DNA of 64,000 nucleotides from NCBI GenBank assembly GCA_010015745.1, contig ML978183.1, forward strand, positions 186,001 to 250,000, in the 5' to 3' direction. Below the pieces are notes generated by a model, which did no database searches, was not told the DNA's origin, and was given only the letters and a program-made list of their open reading frames with translations. Positions 11,526 through 23,456 of the stretch are shown here, piece by piece. Source of the DNA: Setomelanomma holmii (taxonomy: Eukaryota > Ascomycota > Dothideomycetes > Pleosporales > Phaeosphaeriaceae). A program made the position numbers and the translations under genes. Within the stretch, counting starts at the first letter, position 1, and the number at the start of each line of letters is the position of its first letter.

Positions 11526-13880
11526 TCTGTTAGGCAGCCATTTGGGGTCAAAAGCATCTTGCGTTATTGACAGCTGTCTTTTCGATGGGTAGGATAGTAG
11601 CACGAGTTGGCTTGACACGATATGGGGCTGGGAGGAATTACCCCATGCTAGTCAAGTCATCGAAGAATAATTCCTATATGAAGTCACCATTGCTATAGCG
11701 GGTCACCTCTTCACTTCACGTTGCCCGATCGTAAAGATCCCTCAAATGCCTCAAGGGAGGCGCAGCGTCCATACTGGAACTGCAATGCGTACGTTCAGCA
11801 GACATGTCGCAGCCAAAGTCGCCCCCAGAGACTCTTACGAATGTTTTGAACCTGTGAACAAGGCGCAGCTCCGATACGTCTCGCCAAAATATGCCAAATA
11901 GTGTGGAGAGACCTGGCGGTTTGTGTAGGAACCACACTAATTGACCGGATCGAAAGCTGTGCCTTAAAGACATTTTGTGCGCGTGTTGTGTGAACGTGGG
12001 CTCGATGATGTGGCTGTGCATGAAGCTTGCTCTAGCATCGCGTGCCTAACGCGCGGCAATCGCAGCCGTCCTCAACGCGCGCAGCAAGATTGCGTGGATT
12101 CAGCTCCAGACGATATTCCGTTGATCGACATGCAAAACTGAACGGAGGGACCGTCAAGCGAGCACTTACCGTATTGGGAAAGCTAGGTGAGAGTAAACGG
12201 TCACGTGCAGCTGTGGCGAACGGCCTCGCCGTAATGACCTCTACATGGCAGCTGTACTCGAAGAGCAAGTGATCTGCAACGGTTGGAGAATGGGTACCGC
12301 TGCCCCATTATGCTCATCTCTGGTTGACCCAGTCAAGTGGTGTTGCGATGTTAGCCTCAGACTAGTCAGAGGTCTGGATGCCTCGTACTTCAGCCTTACG
12401 GACAGCGTGTCCGTACCCATTGTTAAGGTAGTGAGATACGGGGAGGCAATTACCCGCGCCCCTGGGCACGAGGGTTCAGGAACGTCAGCTTCGGTGAATG
12501 TTGGTGTTCTTGCTGATGTAGCGGATATGGGAATGTGGTGCCTTGATCCGATTCTTACTCGCAAGACCGCAAATTACCCACATGAGGCGACCAACGTCAT
12601 AGCAGCTGTTGTTGGATCCGGAGAGACCGTCTGATAAGATACGATGGCAACCTAGCCGAATTGTGGTTCTCCAATGCAAGATCGGTGTTCAGGTTTTGCA
12701 GCGCGTCCAGCTCGCCGAGTGGAAAGCCTACACGCCGACTTGGCGCATACTAGCATCCAGCATCTATCCAACATATTTCCAGCTCTTGAAGATATTCACT
12801 CGGTATATCGGTAAACCCCTCAAGGCAGACTCCAGGTTCAAGTGGTGCGAACGAATGATATGTAATTCGGCTGGATGGTTGTCTATATCAGGTACTCGTC
12901 GGATACCCTATTCTGAGATTCGAGACGATAAAGATAGAAGTGGCAGAAGCTAAAAAGCCACGCTCGCGTATACAAAGCCTCTGATGCGAATGGAAGCGCA
13001 TGTGTATGCAGGACATCCTCAGAGTAGGCAATATCCCCACAAAAAGAATGAAGGACGACTCCAAGAGGTTTTGACATCTGCGACTGTAGATTTGTCCTGT
13101 TTGATCTTAGTTTAAATATCGTGAACGTCCTTGCTTAGAGTTCGATTGGCGTTCGCGCTGCAGCTGAGTGGCCCCTCGATCTCCATCAGGGGACGGTGCT
13201 CGACGTCAAGCGCCTCTCCAACGCCCGCGATCGCGCAACAGACGTCGTGGCGGGCACAACATCCGGAAGAAAAGTTGGTCAAGGGGCGTGGAGCCAGCTC
13301 GCCGTTGATGAGAGGGCAGGGATTCAGATCGGACCTTCCTTGCCAGTGGGGGCTCGTGTGCCTTGCTCACGACGCCACAATGACGCCTCGCTGCACTTCT
13401 CAGCTGAACAACTTCCTACCAAGACGTGAGGATACTGGACGAGCTGCTGAAACTGCGACCAAACCATGCCTACCCTTGCAGCCTCGTGCTGTATTGCTCC
13501 CACGGGCGCGATTCGTCACAGCTGAGGATTACGAACCTTTGCCCGTTCATGTCGATCATGGTGACGGCGACGCTTCACTTTCCGTCTGTCATCAGCGTTC
13601 AGTACGAGCAGGACGCCGCTAGCTCCGTTGCCTCCAATGTTTCAAGCTGTCCTGAGGAGCGCAACCCATTCGATCGTTAGGGAACCATGGCTTGTTCGTT
13701 GTGGCCATTTATGTACGATGGGACATTGCGCTCGTTCACGCGATCGTGCAGTATCCTGACATGCGACCCGCCTCTAAATACCATCCGTTTATTTATACCC
13801 CGGTGCTAATATTACAGGCACGTCTACACGCTCCATATTGCTAGCTGACCCTGACCGGAAGGAATCACACCCTAGTGCTT
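11526..13880. other. Gene-poor stretch, 2.4 kb
   Basis: I find no supported gene here. Open frames on both strands stop at 163 codons or less (for example 12245-12634 and 13131-13622 on +), overlap each other, and lack recognisable motifs or linkable exons. A T/A-rich TTTATTTATA at about 13788-13797 sits some 85 bp before the next start codon and could be its TATA-like element. No rRNA, tRNA or repeat array was seen. Confidence 0.5.
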
Positions 13881-14606
13881 ATGCTAACGGTTCTCCCGGC
13901 TTTCGTTGTGGGTTCTATGAAAGGCGTCGTATCCCACTCAAACGGACTGGTCAATAGTCCTGGACACCTGCAGCACTTCATCCCACACTCTCCTATGCCG
14001 AAGCGAGCATCTCAATCCCTCTGGATCATCCCACTTTCACTCCTTCCATCCATGGCTCCCCATTCCATATCCCGTGGCCTGTCTCACGTAGAAAGATGGA
14101 CATTATCTCATGACTCTGGAAATTTCTTTAAAATCATATTTCTCATCTCGGTCGTCGCAACAGCCGTCAAGTCATACGCTGTGCTCTCACTTCGAAGGAA
14201 GAGGAAGCTAGACCACCAAACCTCAATGATACAAGAGAAGGAACCAAGTCCAAGTGAACCAGCGGTCAAGGAAGAGACACAACCAAGCCAACCAGAAATT
14301 CCACATCGACACCTTCACGCACTCCGCCAAGAGCTCTCACAATCAGAACCCATACCAGTATTTCCATGGATAGCTCCTCCAACACAACTACCTGGACCAT
14401 ACGATGCACCATTCTACCCTCTCCCAAGCATCCGTAGAGACTCTCACGACGCCTCCGATTTTCCCAGCGAGAAGACTCAAACAATGCCGTACATACGGCG
14501 CATCTCAACTGACAGCATGCCAACTCAAGAATCGACGATCCGCGGCACAACTACGGTCTCGAATCATGGCTGGCGTCGCACGCAGTGGACAGTAGCTTCG
14601 GGATGA
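13881..14606 (+). CDS. Small single-pass membrane protein, unknown function
   Basis: This is a predicted 241-residue protein of unknown role. After a weakly hydrophobic N-terminus there is one clear membrane segment at about residues 88-108 (FFKIIFLISVVATAVKSYAV) followed at once by a basic stop-transfer cluster (RRKRK). The rest is a Pro/Ser/Glu-rich tail. A block around residues 165-185 (FPWIAPPTQLPGPYDAPFYP) resembles a Pro-rich motif I associate with uncharacterised Pezizomycotina proteins; this is memory-based. The ATG at 13881 is the first in frame; a later Met (MAPHSISRG) is possible, and an intron cannot be ruled out. It stands alone between two gene-poor stretches. It could still be a chance frame, though the membrane segment plus basic flank argues against that. 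Confidence 0.5.
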   Translation: MLTVLPAFVVGSMKGVVSHSNGLVNSPGHLQHFIPHSPMPKRASQSLWIIPLSLLPSMAPHSISRGLSHVERWTLSHDSGNFFKIIFLISVVATAVKSYAVLSLRRKRKLDHQTSMIQEKEPSPSEPAVKEETQPSQPEIPHRHLHALRQELSQSEPIPVFPWIAPPTQLPGPYDAPFYPLPSIRRDSHDASDFPSEKTQTMPYIRRISTDSMPTQESTIRGTTTVSNHGWRRTQWTVASG

Positions 14607-16038
14607 TCCAGGCGCGCCATGAACAGATATTCGCAGGACTTACAGCCAGCCACGGCGCTCGCGCAACCACTTGAGCAACGCCGCTTTGGGATGTTAGATG
14701 TCGAACAACAATGCACCACGTTTCCACGATGCAGCGACCGAGGCAGTGCTGGAATTGCTAGTCGGTTGCTATGAGATGGAAAGTGGAAAGGAGGGTCAGG
14801 CTTTGCGTGATGAGGCTTGTTGATGCGTGGCTTGGGGCCGCTAGCTGAGGGATGTGGAGTCAGGTGGGGCGGACCGTCGCGGGCAGTGTGGACTACGCTG
14901 GAGACATTCTGATGTTGCTGGTTACTATCATCAGACTATTGTAATGTGGTGTTGGAGGCCTGAACGACTAAAATTTCTCCTATGTCATTCATCAAGGTAC
15001 TCAAGTCATCTCAGGAGCGCAAGCATAGCGAGGCGTTGTCAGCCAAACGATTCAGCATGTCTTTCACATTACATGTCAGTTTTCTTTCTGCTCTCGCGCG
15101 ACCTTTCACCGTGTAGTCAGAGACAAAATTCAACAGCATGACATCTCATGATCACTTCCCTCTCTCATTCTCTTTCACGAGAAAATTAATCCCCTTGGCA
15201 ACGCAAAGATCCGGACCGTCTATAGTCCCATCCTAACCCACCAAGCGAACGCCATCGCGTCCACACTTCAGAACTCACTAGCTGCGTCAACCTTTGGCAC
15301 CTCATTAGCTCCCGCCCACTCCTCAGCCCACCTCCACGCCCGGTTTCACGCGCAAGGCTGACGCAAGGAATCTAGACGTGCAATGAATGCCTGAGGCGTA
15401 TATTGGGGGAGTATTAGTCTATGTTACTGTGTCCTCGGAGCAGTCTAGTTCACCAGAACATCCGACTTATGGACGAATGAGATACCCCTTCGGGCCGGAA
15501 ATGGGTGGAATGTGACATGTGGGAGCTGGAGTTTGCGCATCGAGAACGAGGTGACGTAAAAAGCAGGAGGCTGAACTTGAGCGGGTAAAGGTACATAGTG
15601 CGCAGAAGCAATATTTGCCTACACCTGTGTGAGATGCATGTATAACTGGCAATCGTCCCGCGTAGTAAAGAGACGTCGTTTGACGTCGCTTGTATTTCCC
15701 GCGAAGGGAACTTGTATGTCGATCGCTGCCGTGTACAGCTTGTTTGGGGACTTGCGCTGCCGATCTCTGTATGATAAGATGGCTAAAACGAGGGTGCGGC
15801 ATCGTGGAGGGCTTGGGAGGGCTCCGCGGGCACGGTACTCGGGTTTTGACGATGCTACGGAGCGGATGTGTGCCGATCTGGCTGTGTTGATCTTGTTTAT
15901 GGTGTGAATAGTTTTTCTGATGCTGTGGAGTATGTGTGTTCGCTCGCCATGTACATGAGGTATTGCAGCCAAACGCCAAAATGCAAAAGCGACAGCCGCA
16001 AGTTCCATCCGACCCCTTTCCGTTATTCGCCACATACA
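14607..16038. other. Gene-poor stretch, 1.4 kb
   Basis: No gene is supported. The longest frame (15467-16039, minus, 190 codons) is Cys/His/Ser-rich, overlaps other frames of similar length and shows no motif. The right end will hold the 3' region of the PEX4-like gene. Confidence 0.45.
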
Positions 16039-16630
16039 TTACCGTCCCCTACCCTGATATCTCTCACTCTCCTCCCTTCTTCCTTCATACCGCTCCGTCT
16101 CTGTGTAGAACCTAATCAGGCTTTGTGCTCCGACTTCGTCTCCAATCCGGAACAGTTGTGCGATGTCGATGTTCAGCGGACTGTCTGGTTCCGCGCTTGT
16201 CAAGAGCTGATGTATCGAGGTCATGGTCGTTGAGACTGTGTATGCGGGCGACCAGGAGGTCTTCAGTAAGTCGAGGCAAATCTCGCCCGTCTTGAAGTCG
16301 ACGTTCGGGTGGCATATAGGGGTCACGAAGCGGATAGAGGGAGGTGATAGCGGATATGCGGTCGGAATGTGAATGTCTAGAAGCCAGCGGCCGCCTAAGA
16401 GTCGTGAGCTCTCAATGTTGAGGCATGAGTGTATATGCGCCGAGCGCAACAGTATTGAACGTACCCTCATATGCCGTCCCCACTACTCCCTTCATCACCG
16501 CCCTCCAGTGCATCACATCGTCATCCGCAGGCCCAAGTTCAAGCAGCGCATCGTTGGGATCGTTTTGGTATGTTTGGAGTTCGGTCATAAGGCGCTTCGT
16601 TGGCGATACATTGCGGGAGTTTCCTGCCAT
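16039..16630 (-). CDS. PEX4: Ubiquitin-conjugating enzyme E2, peroxisomal Pex4 type
   Basis: This is an E2 that receives ubiquitin on a cysteine. Pex4 enzymes mono-ubiquitinate the import receptor Pex5 at the peroxisome so that it can be recycled. There are two exons, 16630-16465 and 16394-16039, with a 70-nt intron (GTACGT to CTTAG); the joint gives TAYEG-GRWLLDI, the usual E2 sequence. The product is about 173 aa. The UBC core has HPNVDFKTGEICLDLLKTSW, with the HPN motif and the active Cys in GEICLDLL. The stretch SAEPDSPLNIDIAQL and the short C-terminus fit Pex4 better than other E2s. The ATG at 16630 opens MAGNSRNVSPTKRLM; upstream in-frame codons lack an ATG. It is divergent from RRP46. 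The E2 call is firm; the Pex4 subtype is likely. Confidence 0.88.
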
Positions 16631-16914
16631 TCTGACGATTTGGAGTGCACTGCGCGACAATAAAACCTGTACAGTGAATTATATCGAGTATTGTACAGGC
16701 CGTATGTAGATCTGGTAAGATCTTGTAAAATCGCGATGGCTGGTAAACACTCACACCTCCCCCAGCAAGGATGATGCACCTCGGCTTGAGCTCCAGCCGC
16801 AATCTGATCGGAGCTTTGCCCGCCCCGCCAAAGTTTTGGAGATCTTCAATTGTGTATGTTGTAACGCGCGCGCGCAACCCATTGCTGTGCCTTTATGCAC
16901 ATTAAACCCACATC
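16631..16914. promoter_or_regulatory. Divergent 5' region, PEX4 / RRP46
   Basis: These 284 bp between two divergent start codons must carry both promoters. A short alternating stretch (GCGCGCGCGC, about 16866-16875) lies close to the RRP46 start. No TATA box stands out. Confidence 0.45.
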
Positions 16915-17773
16915 ATGGTCGTCCCAGAAGTCACAATCACGCATCTCAACCGCGCAGACGGCTCAGCGACCTACACACACAATGGCTACTCCATCATCGG
17001 CGCGGTCAATGGACCCATCGAAGTACTGCGACGAGACGAGATGCCAGAGGAAGCTACGATAGAAGTGAACGTCAGGCCCGCAGTGGGCGTTGGAAGTACG
17101 TTACAACAACACATCCCCGTAAGCAATGTCTAACGAGCCTGCAAGGTCCGAAAGAGCGCCACCTCGAAACCCTCCTGCACAACACACTCCGCAGCATCAT
17201 CCTCACGCGCACAATACCACGCACCCTCGTGCAAATTACCTTACAAATCAAGAGTCTACCAGAGGAAGAAAGCTCCACTGGTATCAACACAGTATGTTTC
17301 TTTGTCGCACCCGGTTGACTACCGCAAATAACAATCACCAGTCCCTCACCATCCTTCCACATCTCCTCCACACGGCCTTCCTCGCCCTCCTCTCCGCTTC
17401 CATACCGCTCCTCACGACCCTAACATCTACTCTCATCGCGCTCCCAAGCACTTCCACGCCGCTCCTCTCGCCGACCGCAAACGAGCTGCTGCGCGCCAAG
17501 CCGATCAAATCCATGCACGTATTCGCGTTCTCGGGAGATGGGCGATTACTGCTAAACGAAAGCGACGGTGCATTTAGCTTTGAGGAGTGGGAAGAGGCGT
17601 GTGATATGGCGGAGCAGGTGTGTTGTAAAGAGGTAGATGAGGGTGGTGTGAGGTTAGGTGGTGGAGACATGGAAGTTGACGGAGTGGAGAATTCGCAGAA
17701 TTTGGAGAGGTGGTTGAGGGGAGTAGGGAGGAGTAAGGTCGAGTGGGAGCAGAGGTGGAAGAGCGGGACTTGA
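16915..17773 (+). CDS. RRP46: Exosome core subunit Rrp46 (RNase PH fold)
   Basis: This is a subunit of the nine-part ring of the RNA exosome, which guides RNA to the 3'-5' nucleases in nucleus and cytoplasm. Eukaryotic ring subunits keep the RNase PH fold but are normally inactive. I read three exons, 16915-17095, 17146-17291 and 17342-17773, with two 50-nt introns (GTACGT to GCAAG; GTATGT to CACCAG). The product is about 252 aa. Family features: GSATYTHNGYSIIGAVNGPIEV at the start, PKERHLETLLHNTLRSIIL, LVQITLQIKSLPE, and a Leu/Thr-rich helix with LTILPHLLHTAFLAL. The C-terminus (VFAFSGDGRLLLNESDGAFS) fits the last strands. The product runs on about 70 acidic residues past this. PEX4 lies head to head 284 bp away. 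Confidence 0.87.
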
Positions 17774-18294
17774 AGAGGTTGACGTGACCTGCTGGAAGAT
17801 AAACTTCGGATAGCCATGTGTGATGAGAAACTGCCTGCTGGAAATCACCCGCGAATGGCCTGGCAGAGACATCAGTACCTCGTCGTGGTCGAAGTCATGA
17901 GCAAGACGCAAGCTTGTGTTGCAGGACATTATCACAGGCATGTCGCAGAGGGTCTCACCGCGGTAGAGTCTAGCTCATCGCGTCCGACGTAAAGAATATA
18001 GAGCATAGAAGCTTCACAACCAAGAAGCTAGTTTGGAAGGAAATTGTCCAATCCGGGACAGTACGTATTAAGACAAGAACGCTATATACCCACGCCTATA
18101 CACTTTTTTTTGGTAGCGCTAATAATATGCAACAACGCCTAAGCGCTAAAGATGCGATGCGATGAGTCGTATGTAGATGCGTCGTGTGGTTTGCCATAAG
18201 TTCGTGAGTCGTCGTCGTAAAGCCATATCCAATGGCAGCCCATGTTATGCAAAATAGATGCCCGGTCAAATCCAAATGTAGCCATAAAATGTTA
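17774..18294. other. Intergenic, convergent 3' ends
   Basis: These 521 bp lie between the stop codons of RRP46 and the membrane protein and should hold their terminators. A T8 run near 18105-18112 is the only notable simple tract. No gene is seen. Confidence 0.5.
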
Positions 18295-19618
18295 TTACAC
18301 TTCCTCGATCCCTGATATCATACGTTTGTCGTCGGTGTTCGCCTGCTGGTCGAGCAGCTCTGCCAAAGCAGTCTGTGGATTCCAGGCAGGCACTTCCCAT
18401 GTCTTGACACCATCTTTCTTCTCCTTGTCCGCTTCCCGGACGTCGCCGCTGCACGCGCGTGCCATGCTAAGCCAGTCTGTCCATGCTTGTGTATCAGGGC
18501 ACGCATCGCTCTTGCTGACCCAGGTCGTGTTCTTCGCAACGACGATTGTCTTCCAAAGCGCCTGTGTGAAGGTTGCGTTCTCTGAAGGGTAGCCTTTGAG
18601 GTCCATATTAGAGTCCGAGAGACACTCGTTGGTGACTTCGTAGCAGGACGTGTCCCAGTGGAGTTTGCCCGGCAAAGCAGCGACGGTCCAGTATGCGGCG
18701 CCCAACGTCATGTACGATGCTGCCCAAGCGATTTGTACCTGGATTTTTGCATTCGCGAGGCAGATGACGCCGCCCATGAGCATCATGGTGCCGATCAAGC
18801 TCAAGATTCTGTATGCGGGAGCGTGCTTGAGGAGGTAGTCGATTTCGGCAGGCGCGAAGTAGAGCTCGCGAGCTACGTCTTCGTCACAGCGTACCACGAG
18901 GAAGCTGCCCTTTGGATACCGGATGACGACGTCGCCGCGAGGAACCTTGCCCGTCTTGACCTTGCGCCTGGGCAGGTGAAGTGTCCATTTGTTGCCGTAG
19001 CCGATGAGGCTGGAGAGAAGGGAGAGCAGAATGGTAGCGACCATGGACATGCCATCATCTTGCCATGTCGAGATCGCCAAGAGGATCGCGGATAGACCGA
19101 AGCCGAGGAACAGGACGGCAGTCAGTGGCCCAACAGTCTTCGATTTCATGGGCTGCTCCCCTTTTCGCTTGATTGACACGACGCGGACGGAGAAGGGGGC
19201 GAGGTTGTTGGCATCGCTGGGTGTTCGTCAGCGCGTGTTGGTGGACTCGAGGGTGCCTGCCCTCGAAGTTCGGGTCGTGTGGGGAAGGGTCCATTCCAAG
19301 GTAGGAACGATGGCTGGGACCGAGGTAGAGGACTTACCAGACAATGTTCCCGATATGATTGATGTTGTCTCTGTAATTGCCAGAGAAAATGCCCGATACG
19401 TGCCCAGGTACAGGCTCAAGAACCAGTGGTCTTGTTGGTCTCATGAGCGCTTGAGGCGCCGGGATCAACCGTGGGAGGAATATCCATTTCGACAGAGTCG
19501 AAATTTGAGCATTGGCGAGCACTGAACCCTCTCCTAAGATGGCCAGAAAACCTACAATGTCCAACTGGAGTGAGTTCAGATCGATAGTGCCATTTTCACC
19601 TTGCTGGAGCCAGTACAT
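18295..19618 (-). CDS. Multi-pass membrane protein of unknown function
   Basis: This is a fungal membrane protein with no assigned role. There are two exons, 19618-19338 and 19216-18295, joined over a 121-nt intron (GTAAGT to ACCCAG), giving NIVCDANNLAPFSVRVVSIKRKG in two adjoining parts. The product is about 400 aa. Hydrophobic segments: GPLTAVLFLGFGLSAILLAI, MVATILLSLLSSLIGYG, ILSLIGTMMLMGGVICLA and IQVQIAWAASYMTLGAAYW. Between the second and third lies a soluble loop with VVIRYPKGSFLVVRCDED. The C-terminal third is soluble with a Cys/Trp-rich part. The layout recalls uncharacterised membrane proteins of ascomycetes, but I cannot name the family. The start at 19618 (MYWLQQGENG) is the first ATG of the exon; a further upstream exon is possible. 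Confidence 0.72.
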
Positions 19619-21227
19619 TCCTGCGAAGGCTTGTATCGGCTATGCGGAACTGGGGCGTTGCTCGACTAATGTTCAACTTAAAGGGCGTTGCGGAATAGAA
19701 GCATGGGTCAACAGAAGGCTACGATGAAGACAGAAGCGAGAAAGCAAATGCATATAACACCAATGCCAAGTTGAGGCAATAAGATGTGTGACGAAGCATT
19801 CGCGCTGAAGAGGAAAGATTGTACGTAGGTGCGGCCACGCTGGGGGCCAAAATGATTGCACAGCGCACGTCCAAGACTCTTGCGGGCGGCACTCCCACAC
19901 CTTTCCGGTCAGAGAGCCAGCCTCCAAGATTCCGAGTCGCAGGAAGCGCGAATTTGTGCGCTTCGCAGCCTCACTGAATAACGCTGGTGCACCTCATTGG
20001 GTGTTGCAGATGCCTGAGGCCAAAGTCCAGTGAGGGGCAAGATGGCTGACAGGACGAGTGGCTAGGCTGCGAGTTATCCGGTGCATGGGAGGCGCTGAGC
20101 ATAGCCTCAATTGTGCGAGTTTGGAATCCGCCCAGGTTGACTCCCAAACTCTTTCTTGCTTCAGATCCGCTTGTCGCATCAACCTTCAGACGGTTCGAGC
20201 TGCTGCGCCCCAACTGCAGGTGGAGCTTAAGCTCAACTTCGATCGCCAGTCCATTACTGCTCCGACCAGCATCGCAACCGCACGCGCCAGGCTGACCGCC
20301 GAGATACAGCTGACCTCGATATCTGCAAAAACCGGCGGGTGTCAGTCGAAACGACGCGTAAAGAGTTGTCGCATCATCTGGGAGTATTAAAAGGACGGGA
20401 GAATCTGCACGCGAACAGTGTGCGCTGATGTATGTGGTTGCTCGTTCCTTCATGTCTCGCGTCCTCAGGCACGCGATCTGGCGGCAGCCGTTGTCACTTC
20501 CTCTTTGACCCACGAGGAAAGTGCGCGGGACCCCACTTTCCCTCATGTGAATGAGTAAATGAGCTCTTCACCATGTCATCCCTCTTTCATTCATCGCGGT
20601 GTCATAAGTGCTCGTTCTTGTCGCTAGAGGCCATGTTCGTCCAGGCACCAGCGTTTTCTTCAGCCTTCTGCTTGCCCTGGCCCCTCTCCTGCGAGGCGCA
20701 GCTTCATCTAGCTACACCATAGTCCCTCTAGCGAACGGCGTTTACTGATACGACCTGTGAACCACCAGGCCGAGAAACGTGCCAGCGTTAAGAAAGACTG
20801 GTACCCCATATACATCGCCTGGCTAAGTGCTCCGGTTTGAAGAGGAGCTTTGCCGTAAACGGCGCAGTCTCACGGGAAATTGGCCATTTATGTGGTCAAG
20901 ACAAAAACACAGCCCTCGAACTCCACACCATAGAGATCCGGTCAAGAGCAAACAAGGCTACCAGTAAGCTTCAAAACTGAGTGCCACCACTTCCAGCGGC
21001 CAGATCACTGGACTTGCATATCCTCCAGCTGAACCTCAACCGGTATGCGCAGCCGGTGACCGACGCAAACATCTTCAGTTTACGTCGGTATGCCCACGGA
21101 AAGCGACTCCAAGACGTCGAGTGACTCTCAAAACACACTTCCGGGGTTGTTTGCGAAGTGTGCAACGATATTGTATGTCCCAAGCTCTCTTCTCATATGA
21201 TTGCCTTGATCATCGCCAGACCAGTCG
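19619..21227. other. Gene-poor stretch, 1.6 kb
   Basis: No gene is supported. A 191-codon frame (19971-20546, minus) has shadow frames on the other strand and no motif. The stretch lies between the 5' ends of two divergent genes and will include both promoters. Confidence 0.45.
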
Positions 21228-23456
21228 ATGCTGACTTATGCATCCAGTTCTGTACGTGGCAGACACGGATCTCCTGAAGATCCCAACAGACCAGTCATGG
21301 CAGTAACTGACTCCCCCAAGAAGAGAAAAAGAGTAGTCAGCCTTTCACCTATAAAGAGGGCTCCCCTGCAAAGTGAGGAGCCCAAAATTGATATGGCGCC
21401 TGAGGATGTAAATGTGCGAGATTACTTCGCAGCTATCCTGAAAGACACAGCTGCGGTCAATGAATACACGGCAAAACATGCTGAGTGGATTCGCAAGGAA
21501 GACGAGGATGCTTGGGATCACGAGGTCAAGTCAAGGACTAAGTCAAGGCTAAGGGCCGAACAGAAGCGAGAGCTGGAGCAAGAACAAAAGGCAGCTGACA
21601 TTATTCGACTTATTCGAGAATGGGAGCGGAGAGTCATCTTCGGAAACTTGCCGTCGGAAGCGTTGCCTGGACCCCACACTCTGGATATGGGAGGTCAATA
21701 TCTCACTAACAAGGAGCGTATCGACAATGATAGCTTGCTATACCGGATCTCAATGCAGGTGCCGAAGGGTGCTCTTCTGCATCTTCACTTCAACGCGGAG
21801 CTAAATCCTGAGCGTCTGTTGGAGCGAGCTGAAAAGATTGATAGTCTGTACATCAGGAGCATCCGCCCACTGCTGACTCAAGAGGATCTTCACTTGACAG
21901 AAACGGTATTCAGCGTACAGGACAAGGACAAGATATTGGAAGAAGCGAACATCTTTTCCAAAGGATATCCAGGTGATGCGACCAATTGGAGGCAGGAGCC
22001 CATGAAGTGGAAAGTGTGGATGCCTTGGAAAAAGTTCCAAAGCGCGTTCAAGGAGCAATTTCCGAAAAGTTACATCCAAGATGAAGACACTATCATGTCT
22101 GAGGTTCCTCGAAGTTGCGCAGAGCCCGGACAGGTTCGCCTGAACCCCGCAGAGCTTTGGCTGAAATCCAAGATGGTGCTTAGCGAAGACGAAGCCTATG
22201 CTCCTGCGCAGACGGTGAACGGGTGAGTTTGGATCTGAAATGCTCCAGCACATGCAAGCTGATGCTCACACAGAGTCTGGGCGCGGTTTAACCAAGCGAC
22301 CCGATGTTTCAAAGGTCTTCTGAACTATGAGAGTGTCTACAAGTGGTATATAGGTCAAGCCATTGACCGCTTGATCGAGGAAAAAGTTATGTATGCCGAA
22401 TTAAGGCCCATGTTACTCGACAAGTTCATTCCTTCCAACGATGGGAAACGCGAGATCAACAATGCCGCGCAGATGAAACTGATTATCGAAGGCTATGAGG
22501 AAAAGCAGGAGGAGTTGCGGAAGCAGGGACAACTCCACAGGTTCCCATTCGGGTTAAAGGTCATCTACTGTACGCCTCGATCGATTCCCAAGGCCATGAT
22601 GCAGGAGGAGATGAAGCAATGTATCGAGCTGAAGTTGCAATACCCGAATCTGATCTGCGGCAAGTAGTCGACATACCCCCTATCTCAGCAAACACTGACA
22701 AATCGCAGGCTTTGATCTGGTGGGTGCGGAAGACAGGCCAAACCATATCGGGTTTTACAAGGAGGAGCTTGTTGCATTCCAAAAGACATGCGAGGCCCGC
22801 AAGATTCAGATTCCCTTCCTGTTCCATGCTGGTGAGACGCTTCTAGACACCGGAGGTTCTTCGGATCCCCATAACTCGAACCTCTACGATGCAGTGGTTC
22901 TCAACTCGAAGCGCATCGGCCATGGCTATTCGCTCATGAAGCATCCGCATCTCACGGAGGCCTTCAAGAAGAAAGGGAACAGCCCAGGAATATGCATAGA
23001 GCTATGTCCGATCTCCAATGAGCTGCTGCATTTATGTCGAAACATCAAGGAGCATCCGTTCCCAGAGCTGCTGGCGGCTGGCATTCCCTGCACGGTCAAT
23101 TCTGACAATCCATCTCTTTTCAGGTATGGCAAACTCAAAACCATGTGGCCAACCCGACTGATCTTTCGCGTAGCAATTCAATGTCACATGAGTTCTACCA
23201 GGTCATGGTAGGAGCACCAACAATTTCACTCTACAGCTGGAAACAGCTGGCACACTGGAGTATCGAATATAGCTGTCTATCTCCGACACAGCAAGCCGAA
23301 GGGCACAAATGCCTCGACGACGATTGGAAAGTGTTCTGCGACCACGTTGTCAACGAATATGGAAAACTCATCGTGGACGGCAACGTTGACGACGAAAAAG
23401 CGAAGGCAATGATTAGAGAGCAGTCGAAGCATCCGGATGCTCCACACTTGAAGTAG
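21228..23456 (+). CDS. ADA2/ADGF-type adenosine deaminase-like protein
   Basis: This is a metal-dependent deaminase of the adenosine deaminase fold; adenosine to inosine is the family reaction, and the substrate here is unproven. There are four exons: 21228-22222, 22274-22659, 22709-23123 and 23174-23456. Introns 1 and 3 are GT-AG (51 and 50 nt). Intron 2 needs a GC donor (GCAAGT) to restore CG-FDLVGAED. The product is about 692 aa. Metal and catalytic motifs: LLHLHFNAEL, FHAGETLLDTGG with the catalytic Glu, KRIGHGYS, and NSDNPSLF where relatives often have SDDP. The N-terminus carries SPKKRKRV, a nuclear-import-like basic cluster, and no signal peptide, unlike secreted animal ADA2. Later in-frame Mets (MAVTDSPKK or MAPEDVNV) could be the true start. 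Confidence 0.88.
22660..22708 (+). other. GC-AG intron in the ADA2-like gene
   Basis: The donor reads GCAAGT and the acceptor AATCGCAG; the intron is 49 nt. A GT donor at 22664 leaves the next exon out of frame with an immediate TGA, whereas the GC donor gives ICG-FDLVGAED, the conserved family sequence. The inner sequence CACTGACA is a good branch site. Confidence 0.8.

Noticed and set aside
15467..16039. A 190-codon minus frame as a gene
   Set aside because: It overlaps competing frames, has no recognisable sequence and no linkable exons.
20185..20200. GGTTCGA as a tRNA B box
   Set aside because: No T-stem, acceptor stem or A box surrounds it.
19971..20546. A 191-codon minus frame as a gene
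   Set aside because: It has no motif, is covered by frames of similar size on the other strand and has biased Ser/Cys composition.
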